Source: an uncultured Cytophagaceae bacterium
GTDB taxonomy: Bacteria > Bacteroidota > Bacteroidia > Cytophagales > Spirosomataceae
Assembly: GCA_903933935.1 (NCBI GenBank)
Contig: CAIZMB010000064.1
Span: 1-59,348 of the forward strand
Reading direction: 5' to 3'
DNA: 59,348 bases
The translations under genes were made by a program, and so were the position numbers. Below the pieces are notes generated by a model. The model saw only the letters and a program-made list of their open reading frames with translations, did not search any database and was not told the origin of the DNA. This document shows, in pieces, positions 1 through 7,620 of this stretch. Every line of letters starts with the position of its first letter. The stretch's first letter is position 1.

Positions 1-179
1 TTAATACTTTCTCCTCATCTATTGAGAGTGAATTGATGGAATTTTTTATTTTACCCTTAGTTAACATTCGATTTTTTTCCCAGAAAATCTGCAAAACAAT
101 TCAAGCAGTACGCTCTCCTTATTTAACTTAAGTTTTTTTGGAGTGTAGATCGACTTAAATCAATATTTACCTGATATAG

Positions 180-213
180 TTGAATAGGATTTTTAAAGAA
201 AAAGTATATTTTT
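180..213 (+). promoter_or_regulatory. Candidate promoter of the oxidoreductase gene
   Basis: TTG at 180-182 is followed after 22 bases by TATATTTT at 205-212. This resembles the Bacteroidota -33 TTTG and -7 TAnnTTTG arrangement, with the last base of the -7 box off consensus. It lies 24 bases before the ATG at 237. The TTG could be misread as a start codon. Confidence 0.4.
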
Positions 214-236
214 ACAAAATAATTAACCTATTAAAC

Positions 237-1559
237 ATGAAAAATTCATTACCACAATCCGTTAAAAGACGCGATTTTCTTGCCAAGGCTAGTCTTGCAT
301 TTGGTTCGTTTTTAATTGTCCCACGCCATGTGTTAGGAGGTAAACGTCCAGATGGATCGCTTTATTTGGCTCCAAGTGACATCATGAACTTAGGGTTTAT
401 TGGCACAGGAAAACAAGGAAAAGGCCTATCCAATTCATTTTTGAATACGGGTGAAGTTCGAATCACGGCCATTTCAGAAGTATACCAAGCAAAAGCTAAG
501 CAGTTTGTAGATCGCGTAAAAGATATTTATGCAAAAACTCCTTCTTTGGGTAACTATTCTGAAATACCTAACTATCAAGATTTTCGAGAATTATTAGCGC
601 TTAAAAATGTAGATGCAGTGGTCATCGCAAGCCCTGATCATTGGCATGCAGCTATGTCGGTTCGTGCAGCAGCAGCAGGAAAAGATATCTATTGTGAAAA
701 ACCTCTTTCATTAACGGTAAAAGAGGGACGCGCAATGGTGGATGCTACTAGAAAAAATAAGCGTGTGTTTCAAACCGGATCGATGCAACGTTCTTGGCCT
801 GAATTTAGACAAGCCGCCGAATTAATTCGCAATGGATATATAGGAGAAGTGAAATCAATTAAAGTGAATGTGGGTCCACCTCCCATCGCCTATGATTTAG
901 CTGCTGAAGAAATGCCCATGGGACTCGATTTTGAAAAGTGGCTAGGACCAAATAGTGCGGTCCCATTTAATTCAGAATTGGCTCCGCCATTATCCAAAGA
1001 TGTATTCCCAAATTGGCGTAAATACAAAGAATTTGGTGGAGGCGGTATGACGGATTGGGGTGCGCACATGTTTGATATCGTCCAATGGGCGCTCGACATG
1101 GATGGAAGTGGTCCAGTAAAAGTAGACGCTCCTAAAACCAACGGCAATGAATTTTTAACCTACACTTATGCCAATGGCATCACCATGACGCATCAGCCAT
1201 GGGAGTGGAATAATGGAATTGAATTTTTAGGCACCGAAGGCACTTTACGTGTTCAAAGAAAGAAACTAGAAACTTCAAAGCCGGAGTTAAAAGATCGGAT
1301 CATTGGAGCGAACGAGAAGCATGTATACGCCAGCGACAATCATTACAAAGATTTCTTAAACGCTATTCGTAATCGGTCAATGCCTATTTGTGACGTGGAG
1401 ATTGGTCATAGAACGGCCTCTGTATGCAACATAGGAAACATTGCCTACGCACTAAATAAATCATTAACTTGGAATCCTAAATCTGAGAAATTCAATGATG
1501 CCGCGGCAAATGCTTTGCTGGGTAGAAAAATGAATGCTCAATGGGGAATTAAACTTTAA
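237..1559 (+). CDS. Tat-exported Gfo/Idh/MocA family oxidoreductase
   Basis: This is a 440-residue NAD(P)-dependent sugar oxidoreductase. I chose ATG 237 over the in-frame TTG at 180 because the protein then opens with a short twin-arginine signal (RR at residues 11-12, followed by DFLAK and a hydrophobic stretch). A Rossmann motif GFIGTGKQG follows near residue 53, and the family EKP motif is at 154-156 with the Gfo/Idh C-terminal domain after it. Tat export fits a cofactor-loaded enzyme folded before secretion. The next gene, 23 bases downstream, encodes a DUF1080 protein. In Bacteroidota these two families often pair for oxidising and then cleaving glycosides through 3-keto intermediates. 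The exact substrate cannot be read from the sequence. Confidence 0.88.
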   Translation: MKNSLPQSVKRRDFLAKASLAFGSFLIVPRHVLGGKRPDGSLYLAPSDIMNLGFIGTGKQGKGLSNSFLNTGEVRITAISEVYQAKAKQFVDRVKDIYAKTPSLGNYSEIPNYQDFRELLALKNVDAVVIASPDHWHAAMSVRAAAAGKDIYCEKPLSLTVKEGRAMVDATRKNKRVFQTGSMQRSWPEFRQAAELIRNGYIGEVKSIKVNVGPPPIAYDLAAEEMPMGLDFEKWLGPNSAVPFNSELAPPLSKDVFPNWRKYKEFGGGGMTDWGAHMFDIVQWALDMDGSGPVKVDAPKTNGNEFLTYTYANGITMTHQPWEWNNGIEFLGTEGTLRVQRKKLETSKPELKDRIIGANEKHVYASDNHYKDFLNAIRNRSMPICDVEIGHRTASVCNIGNIAYALNKSLTWNPKSEKFNDAAANALLGRKMNAQWGIKL

Positions 1560-1582
1560 ATCAAATCTAAACTTAATAAATA

Positions 1583-2203
1583 ATGAAAAATGTAATTGTA
1601 GTATTCTTGGTTTTAATGACTTTGCAAGTATCAGCTCAAGGAAAAAAATGGGTTGAATTGTTTGACGGGAAATCGTTAAATAATTGGAAAATTAATGAAA
1701 GTCCAGCCTCTTTTAGAGTTGAAAATGGCTCTATTATTATTGAAGGACCTCGTGGTCATTTGTTTTATGATGGCCCAGTGGGTGATCATAATTTCAAAGA
1801 TTTTGAAGTTCAAGCAACAGTAATGACATTCCCTGGCTCTAACTCTGGATTGTATGTATGTACAGATTTTTTACCTGTAGGCTTTCCTTCAGTAGGATAT
1901 GAAGTGCAAGTAAATAACTCGCATACAGATTGGCGCAGAACAGCTTCTTTGTATAATATCGTGGATACATCGGAGCGTTTTGTCAAAGATGAAGAGTGGT
2001 TTGATTTGAATGTGACCGTTAAAGGAAATCGAATCGTAACTAAAATAAATGGAGTAACTGTGGTGGATTATACCCAACCAGAGAATCCTTTACGTAGCAA
2101 AGGCCAAGAACAACGCTTAATCAAAGCCGGAACAATTGCCCTTCAGGCGCATGATCCTAAAAGTAAAGTAGCTTATAAGAGCATTAAAGTTAGATCTCTA
2201 TAA
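1583..2203 (+). CDS. Secreted DUF1080 protein, possible 3-keto-glycoside hydrolase
   Basis: This 206-residue protein has a signal peptide (residues 1 to about 18, ending VSAQG) and one concanavalin-like DUF1080 fold. Typical motifs are GKSLNNWKI near the N terminus, SNSGLYV in the middle and IALQAHD near the C terminus. Members of the family have been reported to hydrolyse 3-keto disaccharides and glucosides. The gene lies 23 bases after the Gfo/Idh/MocA gene and should share its transcript, which suggests oxidation then cleavage of a sugar outside the cytoplasm. A bidirectional terminator follows. The hydrolase role is inferred from family and neighbour. Confidence 0.85.
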   Translation: MKNVIVVFLVLMTLQVSAQGKKWVELFDGKSLNNWKINESPASFRVENGSIIIEGPRGHLFYDGPVGDHNFKDFEVQATVMTFPGSNSGLYVCTDFLPVGFPSVGYEVQVNNSHTDWRRTASLYNIVDTSERFVKDEEWFDLNVTVKGNRIVTKINGVTVVDYTQPENPLRSKGQEQRLIKAGTIALQAHDPKSKVAYKSIKVRSL

Positions 2204-2230
2204 TTGAAATTGATTTTTAAGGCATAAAAA

Positions 2231-2254
2231 AAGAGGAGCTCTAGCTCCTCTTTT
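2231..2254. terminator. Bidirectional intrinsic terminator
   Basis: A ten-base stem AAGAGGAGCT / AGCTCCTCTT (2231-2240 and 2243-2252) is flanked by an A-run on the left and TTTT on the right. It sits between convergent genes, the DUF1080 gene and lpdA, and can serve both strands. Confidence 0.85.
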
Positions 2255-2273
2255 GCTTTACTTCCGGGTCAGA

Positions 2274-3668
2274 TTATAAATCTACCGCCTCTCCATAAGC
2301 TGCCTCCGTCGCACCTTTAAATGCCTCTGACATTGTTGGATGTGGATGAATGGATTTCATGATTTCGTATGCAGTGCTTTCTAATTTCCTGACCACGACG
2401 GCCTCGGCAATTAATTCAGTTACGTTATATCCAATCATGTGGGCGCCAAGTAATTCACCATATTTGGCATCATAAATGACTTTAACAAATCCGTCTCTAG
2501 CTCCGGCGGCTGTTGCTTTACCTGAGGCCACAAAAGGGAATTTCCCCACTTTAATTTCATATCCAGCTTCGATCGCTTTTTTCTCCGTCATTCCCACGGA
2601 AGCGATTTCTGGGGTACAATAGGTACAACCCGGTATGTTGCTATAATCCAAAGCTTCTGTCTTGTGACCCGCGATTTTCTCCACACAAATAATTCCCTCC
2701 GCTGACGCTACGTGAGCCAAAGCAGGTCCCGGTGTTACATCTCCTATGGCATAATATCCTGGAATATTGGTTTCGTACCATGCATTAACGGGAATTTTAC
2801 CTTTATCCACAATAATACCTACTTCCTCCAAGCCGATGTTTTCAAGATTTGAAATAACACCTGCCGCGGATAAAACAATATCACATGATATTTCTTGATT
2901 TCCGGTAGGCGTTTTAATGCTTACTTTGCAACCTTTTCCTTTGGTATCTACTTTCTCAACACTTGAATTGGTCAAGATATCGATCCCCATTTTTTTATAT
3001 TGCTTGGCCAACTCTTTGGAAACATCTTCATCTTCCACAGGCACAACATTCGGAAGAAACTCAACAATAGTCACTTTAGTGCCCATCGCAGCATATACAT
3101 AAGCAAATTCTACACCTATGGCTCCAGAGCCGATGATGACCATCGAATCTGGACGTTTTGCCAAACTCATTGCTTTACGGTATTCAATCACTTTTTCTCC
3201 GTCTATGGGGATATTTGGCAAGGCACGTGCACGTGCGCCGGTGGCTATCATGATGTATTTTCCATCGTAAACGGCCGACTTACCTTCTGAATCTATCACC
3301 TCAACTTTTTTACCGGTTTTGATTTTCCCAGTTCCCATGATGACGTCAATTTTATTTTTTTTCATCAAAAATTGCACGCCTTTACTCATGCTATCAGCTA
3401 CTCCACGTGAACGTGAAATGACAGCTGAGAAATCAGCTTCGGCTCCTTTGACTGTAATTCCATAGTCAGAGGCATGTTTGATGTATTCAAAAACTTGGGC
3501 AGATTTCAAAAGTGCTTTAGTAGGTATACATCCCCAGTTTAGGCATATTCCCCCTAAGGATTCTTTTTCGATTACCGCACATTTTAAACCTAATTGAGAA
3601 GCTCGGATAGCTGCTACATAACCTCCAGGGCCTGAGCCTACCACGATCAAATCGTAAGATTGCGCCAT
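2274..3668 (-). CDS. lpdA: Dihydrolipoyl dehydrogenase (E3)
   Basis: This is the 464-residue flavoprotein that reoxidises the dihydrolipoyl groups of 2-oxoacid dehydrogenase complexes and the glycine cleavage system, passing electrons to NAD+. The FAD-binding motif GSGPGGYVAA is near residue 11. The redox-active disulfide is in GGICLNWGCIPTKAL, two cysteines five residues apart near residue 45. The NAD-binding motif GSGAIGVEFAYVYAAMG lies near residue 180, and the C-terminal HPHPTMSE supplies the active-site histidine. The length is normal. It is divergent from prfB with 80 bases between starts and is not next to E1 or E2 genes here. Confidence 0.97.
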   Translation of the reverse strand: MAQSYDLIVVGSGPGGYVAAIRASQLGLKCAVIEKESLGGICLNWGCIPTKALLKSAQVFEYIKHASDYGITVKGAEADFSAVISRSRGVADSMSKGVQFLMKKNKIDVIMGTGKIKTGKKVEVIDSEGKSAVYDGKYIMIATGARARALPNIPIDGEKVIEYRKAMSLAKRPDSMVIIGSGAIGVEFAYVYAAMGTKVTIVEFLPNVVPVEDEDVSKELAKQYKKMGIDILTNSSVEKVDTKGKGCKVSIKTPTGNQEISCDIVLSAAGVISNLENIGLEEVGIIVDKGKIPVNAWYETNIPGYYAIGDVTPGPALAHVASAEGIICVEKIAGHKTEALDYSNIPGCTYCTPEIASVGMTEKKAIEAGYEIKVGKFPFVASGKATAAGARDGFVKVIYDAKYGELLGAHMIGYNVTELIAEAVVVRKLESTAYEIMKSIHPHPTMSEAFKGATEAAYGEAVDL

Positions 3669-3717
3669 TTTATTAATGATTTATATGAATGAGGCCGCAA
3701 TTTAGCACAAAATCGGG

Positions 3718-3725
3718 TATATTTG
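3718..3725 (+). promoter_or_regulatory. -7 promoter element of prfB
   Basis: TATATTTG matches the Bacteroidota -7 consensus TAnnTTTG and lies 23 bases before the prfB ATG. I found no convincing TTTG at the -33 position. Confidence 0.5.
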
Positions 3726-3748
3726 CACTTTATAAAGAAGAAAATCAC

Positions 3749-4823
3749 ATGACTAAGGACAGGTTCAATGACCTGAAAGCCAGAATAGAGGCTTTAAGGA
3801 GGTATCTTTGACTACGATCACAAAAAATATTTAATTTCAGAATTAGAAACGGTCACGCTGGATCCGGCATTTTGGGATAATCCTACAAAGGCTGAAACCA
3901 CCATGAGGGAGATGCGGGGACTGAAGTTTTGGACCGACGGCTTTGACCAATTATCCAATGCCCAAGGCGATCTAGAAACCATCTGGGAATTTTACGAAAT
4001 GCAGGAAGCCACCGAAGCGGAAGTAGATGCGGAAGGTGAAAAACTAGAGGCGAAGTTAGAAGCTTTAGAATTTCGTAAGATGATGTCTGATGAGGGGGAT
4101 AATATGAGTGCTGTACTCGAAATTAATGCGGGCGCAGGAGGAACAGAATCACAAGATTGGGCGTCTATGTTGTTACGAATGTATCAAATGTGGTCCGAGA
4201 AAAATGGATTTAAAATTCGCTTGGTTGATCAAAATGATGGAGACGTTGCAGGTATAAAATCAGTTACCATCGAAGTAGATGGAGAGTTTGCCTATGGAAA
4301 TTTAAAATCTGAAAATGGTGTTCACCGCCTCGTTCGTATATCACCTTTCGACTCAAATGCGCGTCGGCATACCTCATTTGCTTCTGTATATGTGTGTCCT
4401 TTAGCGGATGATACGATTGAAATTGACATTAATCCTGCTGATATTGATTGGGATACTTTTCGTTCAGGTGGTGCTGGGGGTCAAAATGTCAATAAAGTAG
4501 AAACAGCCGTGCGTTTAACTCACAAGCCTTCTGGGATTATCATTGCGTGCCAACAAGAACGTTCGCAGTTGATGAATAAGGAAGTAGCCCTCCGATTATT
4601 GAAGTCTAAACTATACCAAATCGAGATTGATAAACGCAATGCTGCTCGCGCTGAGGTGGAGGCAGGTAAAAAGAAAATCGAGTGGGGTTCTCAAATCAGA
4701 TCTTACGTATTAGATGACCGACGGGTGAAAGACCATCGGACAAACCACCAAACGTCAAATACCGATGCGGTGTTGGACGGTGAAATCAATGATTTTATTA
4801 AGGCGTATTTAATGGAAAATTAG
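3749..4823 (+). CDS. prfB: Peptide chain release factor 2, +1 programmed frameshift
   Basis: RF2 releases the finished protein at UGA and UAA stops. The gene is split in the genome. Codons 1-20 run from ATG 3749 to a UGA at 3809-3811, and the rest is read in the +1 frame from GAC at 3810, giving 357 residues. The shift site is the textbook one: internal SD-like AGGAGG (3797-3802), then TAT, CTT, TGA, C. RF2 thereby controls its own synthesis, because scarce RF2 favours slippage. Past the shift, the stop-reading motif SPF is at residues 198-200 and the catalytic GGQ at 243-245, close to E. coli spacing. A start at ATG 3903 would lose the N-terminal domain. Confidence 0.97.
3797..3812 (+). promoter_or_regulatory. 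RF2 programmed +1 frameshift site
   Basis: AGGAGG, three bases, CTT and then TGA C reproduce the canonical prfB recoding element. The SD-like hexamer pairs with the 16S 3' end and pushes the ribosome from CTT to TTT, bypassing the stop at 3809-3811. Both flanking reading frames match RF2. Confidence 0.95.
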
Positions 4824-4834
4824 TCCTTTTTATT

Positions 4835-4925
4835 TTTGCTTTTTTTGATGGGTCGGGGTGCATTTTAGCTTTACTAACTTTTCAAAAGTTAGTAAAGCTT
4901 GCTGAAAGCGCTACAAAAAAGCAAA
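4835..4925. repeat. Nested inverted repeat after prfB
   Basis: The inner arms are a perfect 15-base palindrome (4867-4881 and 4885-4899) with a three-base loop. The outer arms, TTTGCTTTTTTTG (4835-4847) and CAAAAAAGCAAA (4914-4925), are also complementary apart from one extra T. It fills the space between convergent genes. There is no T-run directly after the inner stem, so it is not a standard intrinsic terminator. It could be a termination or mRNA-stability structure, or a small mobile-repeat remnant. Confidence 0.7.
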
Positions 4926-4941
4926 CGTTTGAGATTTTGAT

Positions 4942-5274
4942 TTATTGTTCTTTTGATACCGATTCTTCCTCGAGATTTTTGAGATAATCAACTAACTTAT
5001 CTTTTGCCATTGATAGCGCGACGGCTAACAAATAGGATTTAATGGCTGATCCTAAAAATGACGATTCGTTTTTCCCTTCCTTTTTAGATTCGCTACCTCC
5101 CGAGAAAAGGGAATAGATCAAATAACTTCCAGCAACAATTCCTCCGGCAATTAAAATTTGATTGCCGCGCTCTTTCGCTATTTTTTTCAAATCGTCCATT
5201 TCTAACGAAATATTTGATTTTACTTCATTTGCTTGCACTTCTAATGCTTTACGTTTATTCTCTAAATCAGTCAT
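4942..5274 (-). CDS. Small membrane protein of unknown function (YtxH-like layout)
   Basis: This is a 110-residue protein. I start it at the second methionine (MTDLENK), because that ATG overlaps the stop of the upstream holin-like gene by eight bases (ATGACTGA), a typical coupling arrangement. It has an N-terminal charged coiled region (about 1-40), one hydrophobic segment rich in Gly and Ile (about 43-58), a charged linker and a second, weaker hydrophobic stretch (about 77-93). The layout recalls YtxH-like envelope proteins, but no firm family match can be made by eye. It is the last gene of a three-gene operon. Confidence 0.72.
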   Translation of the reverse strand: MTDLENKRKALEVQANEVKSNISLEMDDLKKIAKERGNQILIAGGIVAGSYLIYSLFSGGSESKKEGKNESSFLGSAIKSYLLAVALSMAKDKLVDYLKNLEEESVSKEQ

Positions 5275-5629
5275 GATCGTTCTCGATGGCATTTATAAAT
5301 TCGTCAACTTCCTCCACATCGTTCAATGGAGTATCTGGAGTTTTTTTATTCAAGGAATAAATAATGATGAAGCTAATGATCAGCGCTATTCCTGACACAC
5401 TCATATATCCAATAAAGGAACTTTTAAAGTAGTCATTCAGCAAATTTGCTAGTCCCAGTAGTAAAAATAAAAGGGTAATCCCAACCGCAAATGCGGCTAA
5501 TATAAATTTGAAAACTCTTGATAATAATTCTTCTAAGCGTTCTTGGATGTCCAATTTCACCAACTCCAATTGAGTTTTGATGTATTTTGTGACCAAGTCT
5601 ACAAGTTTAGAATTATCAAAAATCCCCAT
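5267..5629 (-). CDS. Phage-holin-family (Holin-X/DUF1469-like) membrane protein
   Basis: This 120-residue protein has an amphipathic N terminus (about 1-37), two transmembrane helices (about 40-65 and 75-95) and an acidic C terminus. It resembles the chromosomal holin-superfamily proteins common in bacterial envelopes. No lysis module is present, so a phage role is unlikely. Its ATG follows the stop of the DksA/TraR-like gene with no gap (TAAATG), and its own end overlaps the next gene by eight bases, so the three should be translationally coupled. Confidence 0.75.
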   Translation of the reverse strand: MGIFDNSKLVDLVTKYIKTQLELVKLDIQERLEELLSRVFKFILAAFAVGITLLFLLLGLANLLNDYFKSSFIGYMSVSGIALIISFIIIYSLNKKTPDTPLNDVEEVDEFINAIENDHD

Positions 5630-6013
5630 TTATCGTTGTTTTAATTTTGCCTCAATGGAATGTTGCGTATGCGGAACTAAACGTAAACGCTCTTTCGAAA
5701 TTAATTTTCCAGATTCTACGCATACGCCATATGTTCCATTCTTAATTCTCATTAATGCTTTTTCAAGACTTCCAATGAATTTTTGTAATCGAACGGCCAA
5801 TTGGTTCATGTTTTCTTTTTCGGCAGTTTCAGCCCCATCTTCCATGACTTTTGAATTACCCGAGGTTTTATCCGTTCCGCTGTCGTTCTTTTTTGAAAGT
5901 GTTTCTCTTAAATAAGTTAATTCGGATCTTGAGTCTTCTAGTTTTTCTAAAATTATTTGTTCAAATTCTTTTAACTCCTCCGCTGAATAGCGTTGTTTTT
6001 CTTCGTTTCCCAT
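5630..6013 (-). CDS. DksA/TraR-family protein, zinc site mostly lost
   Basis: This 127-residue protein starts at MGNEEKQRYS rather than 12 codons upstream. A coiled-coil region fills about residues 8-100, and the C terminus keeps the family signature (YGVCVESGKLISKERLRL, then SIEAKL). Only one cysteine remains where DksA-type proteins usually have a four-cysteine zinc finger, as I recall for many Bacteroidota homologues. Such proteins may bind RNA polymerase through the secondary channel, but that role is inferred from family only. It is the first gene of an operon with two membrane proteins, so an envelope-stress link is possible. Confidence 0.82.
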   Translation of the reverse strand: MGNEEKQRYSAEELKEFEQIILEKLEDSRSELTYLRETLSKKNDSGTDKTSGNSKVMEDGAETAEKENMNQLAVRLQKFIGSLEKALMRIKNGTYGVCVESGKLISKERLRLVPHTQHSIEAKLKQR

Positions 6014-6155
6014 AATAAATATCGAATGATTAAGAATGGTAAATATCAAAGATTTTACTCAAAACGCTTGAATATCAAACCTTTAAATATTTTTAGTTAA
6101 CATTTTTACAAAGATAATTTTATATGATTGATTTAGGTAATTATTGATATAAAAT

Positions 6156-6719
6156 CTATGACAATTTTTTTTTCCAAGTATAAAATCCTCTAAAAGCAAA
6201 AATTAGGAAGATGACGTAAAGTATTGCTGTTTCATTCATTCCCTTATATAGATAGATTCCGATGTAAATAATATTCACAAAAATCCATACCAGCCAGTTT
6301 TCAATTTTTATTTTAGCCGCCAAATAAGTACCCCAAATGCTAAAGCCTGTTAGTGTCGCATCTAAATATGGGAAGGAAACATTGGAAAGGTCATGATGTA
6401 AATAGCCTGAGATTACCCCAAAAAGAACAGATCCTCCGATGCCGATTATCAGGTTTGAACCACTCGACTCACTTACTTCTAACAACTGAGAAGGTTGATT
6501 CCATTGCACAAATCCATAAATTGCCATGGCCATAAATATTCCCTGCAATTCCATGTCGGAGTAAAGACCTACCTGATAAAAAAGAATGCCGTAGATAAAG
6601 GAAGCGATAAAATTCCAAACCCAGGCAATTTTACGCTGTTTAGTGGAATAAAAAACACCCAAAAGAGCCGTGATTATACCTGCATATTCTAAGCCATGTA
6701 ATTGGATGAATTCGATCAT
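6156..6719 (-). CDS. pnuC: PnuC-family nicotinamide riboside/vitamin transporter
   Basis: This 187-residue inner-membrane protein has about seven hydrophobic segments. PnuC proteins facilitate uptake of nicotinamide riboside, and relatives carry other vitamins such as thiamine. The N-terminal region with a Trp-Asn pair (AWVWNFIASFIYGILFY), a mid-protein Trp-Gln-Trp context (FVQWNQP) and a late ENWLVWIFVNIIYIGIYL segment fit the family. Its ATG overlaps the stop of nth by four bases (ATGA), so the two are coupled. No TPP or NAD-type riboswitch is visible upstream, so the substrate stays open. Confidence 0.85.
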   Translation of the reverse strand: MIEFIQLHGLEYAGIITALLGVFYSTKQRKIAWVWNFIASFIYGILFYQVGLYSDMELQGIFMAMAIYGFVQWNQPSQLLEVSESSGSNLIIGIGGSVLFGVISGYLHHDLSNVSFPYLDATLTGFSIWGTYLAAKIKIENWLVWIFVNIIYIGIYLYKGMNETAILYVIFLIFAFRGFYTWKKKLS

Positions 6720-7357
6720 TTTATTTTTTCAAAATGAGCACAAAAATGACTGATTTCACAAACTTGGCATTTGGGCGTTCTGGCCAAGCATATGTACCTT
6801 CCATGCAAAATTAACCAATGGTGGGCTACTGGAATGATGTCGTCTGGTAAATGTTTGATAATGGAGAGCTCGACTTTTAGGGGTGTGTTTGCCGTTTTTG
6901 GAACGAGTCCTAGTCGGCGAGAAACCCTAAAAACATGTGTATCCACGGCCATGGTGGGCTGGTTGTAAATTACGGAGGCAATTACATTAGCTGTTTTACG
7001 GCCCACACCTGGCAAACTTTGTAAATCTTCCATCGTTTCTGGAACTTGACCCTCGAATGAATCGACCATTCGTTGGCCCAAACCTAATAAGTGTTTCGCC
7101 TTATTATTAGGGTAAGAAACTGATCTAATGTAGGAAAAAATTTCATCTACGGATGATTCTGAAAGCGCCTTTGCATCCGGAAATCGCTTAAATAGGGTAG
7201 GGGTAATTTGGTTGATTCGCTTGTCGGTACATTGAGCCGACAAAACTACAGCCACCAAAAGTTCAAATGGATTTGAATAATGAAGTTCCGTTTCCGCCGT
7301 AGGAAAACGGGTCGAAAAATGGGAAATAAAAGCTTGAAATCGTTCTTTCTTTTGCAT
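6716..7357 (-). CDS. nth: Endonuclease III
   Basis: This is a 213-residue bifunctional DNA glycosylase/AP lyase that removes oxidised pyrimidines. The helix-hairpin-helix LPGVGRKTANVI includes catalytic Lys121, and VDTHVF provides the catalytic Asp about 18 residues later. The C terminus carries the four-cysteine Fe-S loop pattern (CLARTPKCQVCEISHFC). I start at ATG 7357, not TTG 7375, because the TTG is part of the -7 box TACCTTTG and the ATG gives near-E. coli numbering. It is coupled to pnuC downstream. Confidence 0.96.
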   Translation of the reverse strand: MQKKERFQAFISHFSTRFPTAETELHYSNPFELLVAVVLSAQCTDKRINQITPTLFKRFPDAKALSESSVDEIFSYIRSVSYPNNKAKHLLGLGQRMVDSFEGQVPETMEDLQSLPGVGRKTANVIASVIYNQPTMAVDTHVFRVSRRLGLVPKTANTPLKVELSIIKHLPDDIIPVAHHWLILHGRYICLARTPKCQVCEISHFCAHFEKIK

Positions 7358-7372
7358 CAAATGTGCTTTGAA

Positions 7373-7380
7373 CAAAGGTA
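7373..7380 (-). promoter_or_regulatory. -7 promoter element of nth-pnuC
   Basis: On the minus strand this reads TACCTTTG, matching TAnnTTTG, and lies 15 bases before the nth ATG. The upstream -33 box is not recognisable. Confidence 0.45.
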
Positions 7381-7407
7381 AGAATTATTTTAAGATTGTT
7401 TTTCCGC

Positions 7408-7620
7408 TCAGGAATGTAGGGCCGACTTAATTTTAGAATAAGCTAAAATAGCCTCTACAGATCGATTAGAGGGCTCCGTTAAGGCCTCTTCTAATTTATC
7501 TTTTACCTTTTGAAAAGATGCTAACTCCGAGCATTCTTCAGAATTTAAAAGCTGATCGAGCCCTGCTTTAGGCTCATATAAGATTTTAATAAGGTCATTT
7601 GGGGTAAAGTTTTGCGTCAT
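7408..7620 (-). CDS. Small protein overlapping an ECF sigma gene, function unknown
   Basis: This 70-residue acidic, helical, soluble protein (from MTQNFTPN) has no membrane segment and no cysteines except one near residue 30. Its start lies inside the 3' end of the ECF sigma gene, a 26-base overlap in a different frame. That position suggests coupled synthesis and perhaps a regulatory partner, but it does not look like a classical anti-sigma factor. I do not recognise a family. Confidence 0.65.
   Translation of the reverse strand: MTQNFTPNDLIKILYEPKAGLDQLLNSEECSELASFQKVKDKLEEALTEPSNRSVEAILAYSKIKSALHS

Noticed and set aside
78-108. Hairpin or partial gene at the left edge
   Set aside because: All frames at the left edge hit early stops, and no stable stem with a T-run was found.
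3903-4823. prfB read as a 306-residue gene from ATG 3903
   Set aside because: The upstream 20 codons and the canonical +1 shift site restore a full-length RF2, so the short form is an artefact of frame breaking.
5267-5629. Prophage signal from the holin-family protein
   Set aside because: There is no endolysin, portal, terminase or integrase nearby; chromosomal holin-superfamily proteins are common in envelopes.
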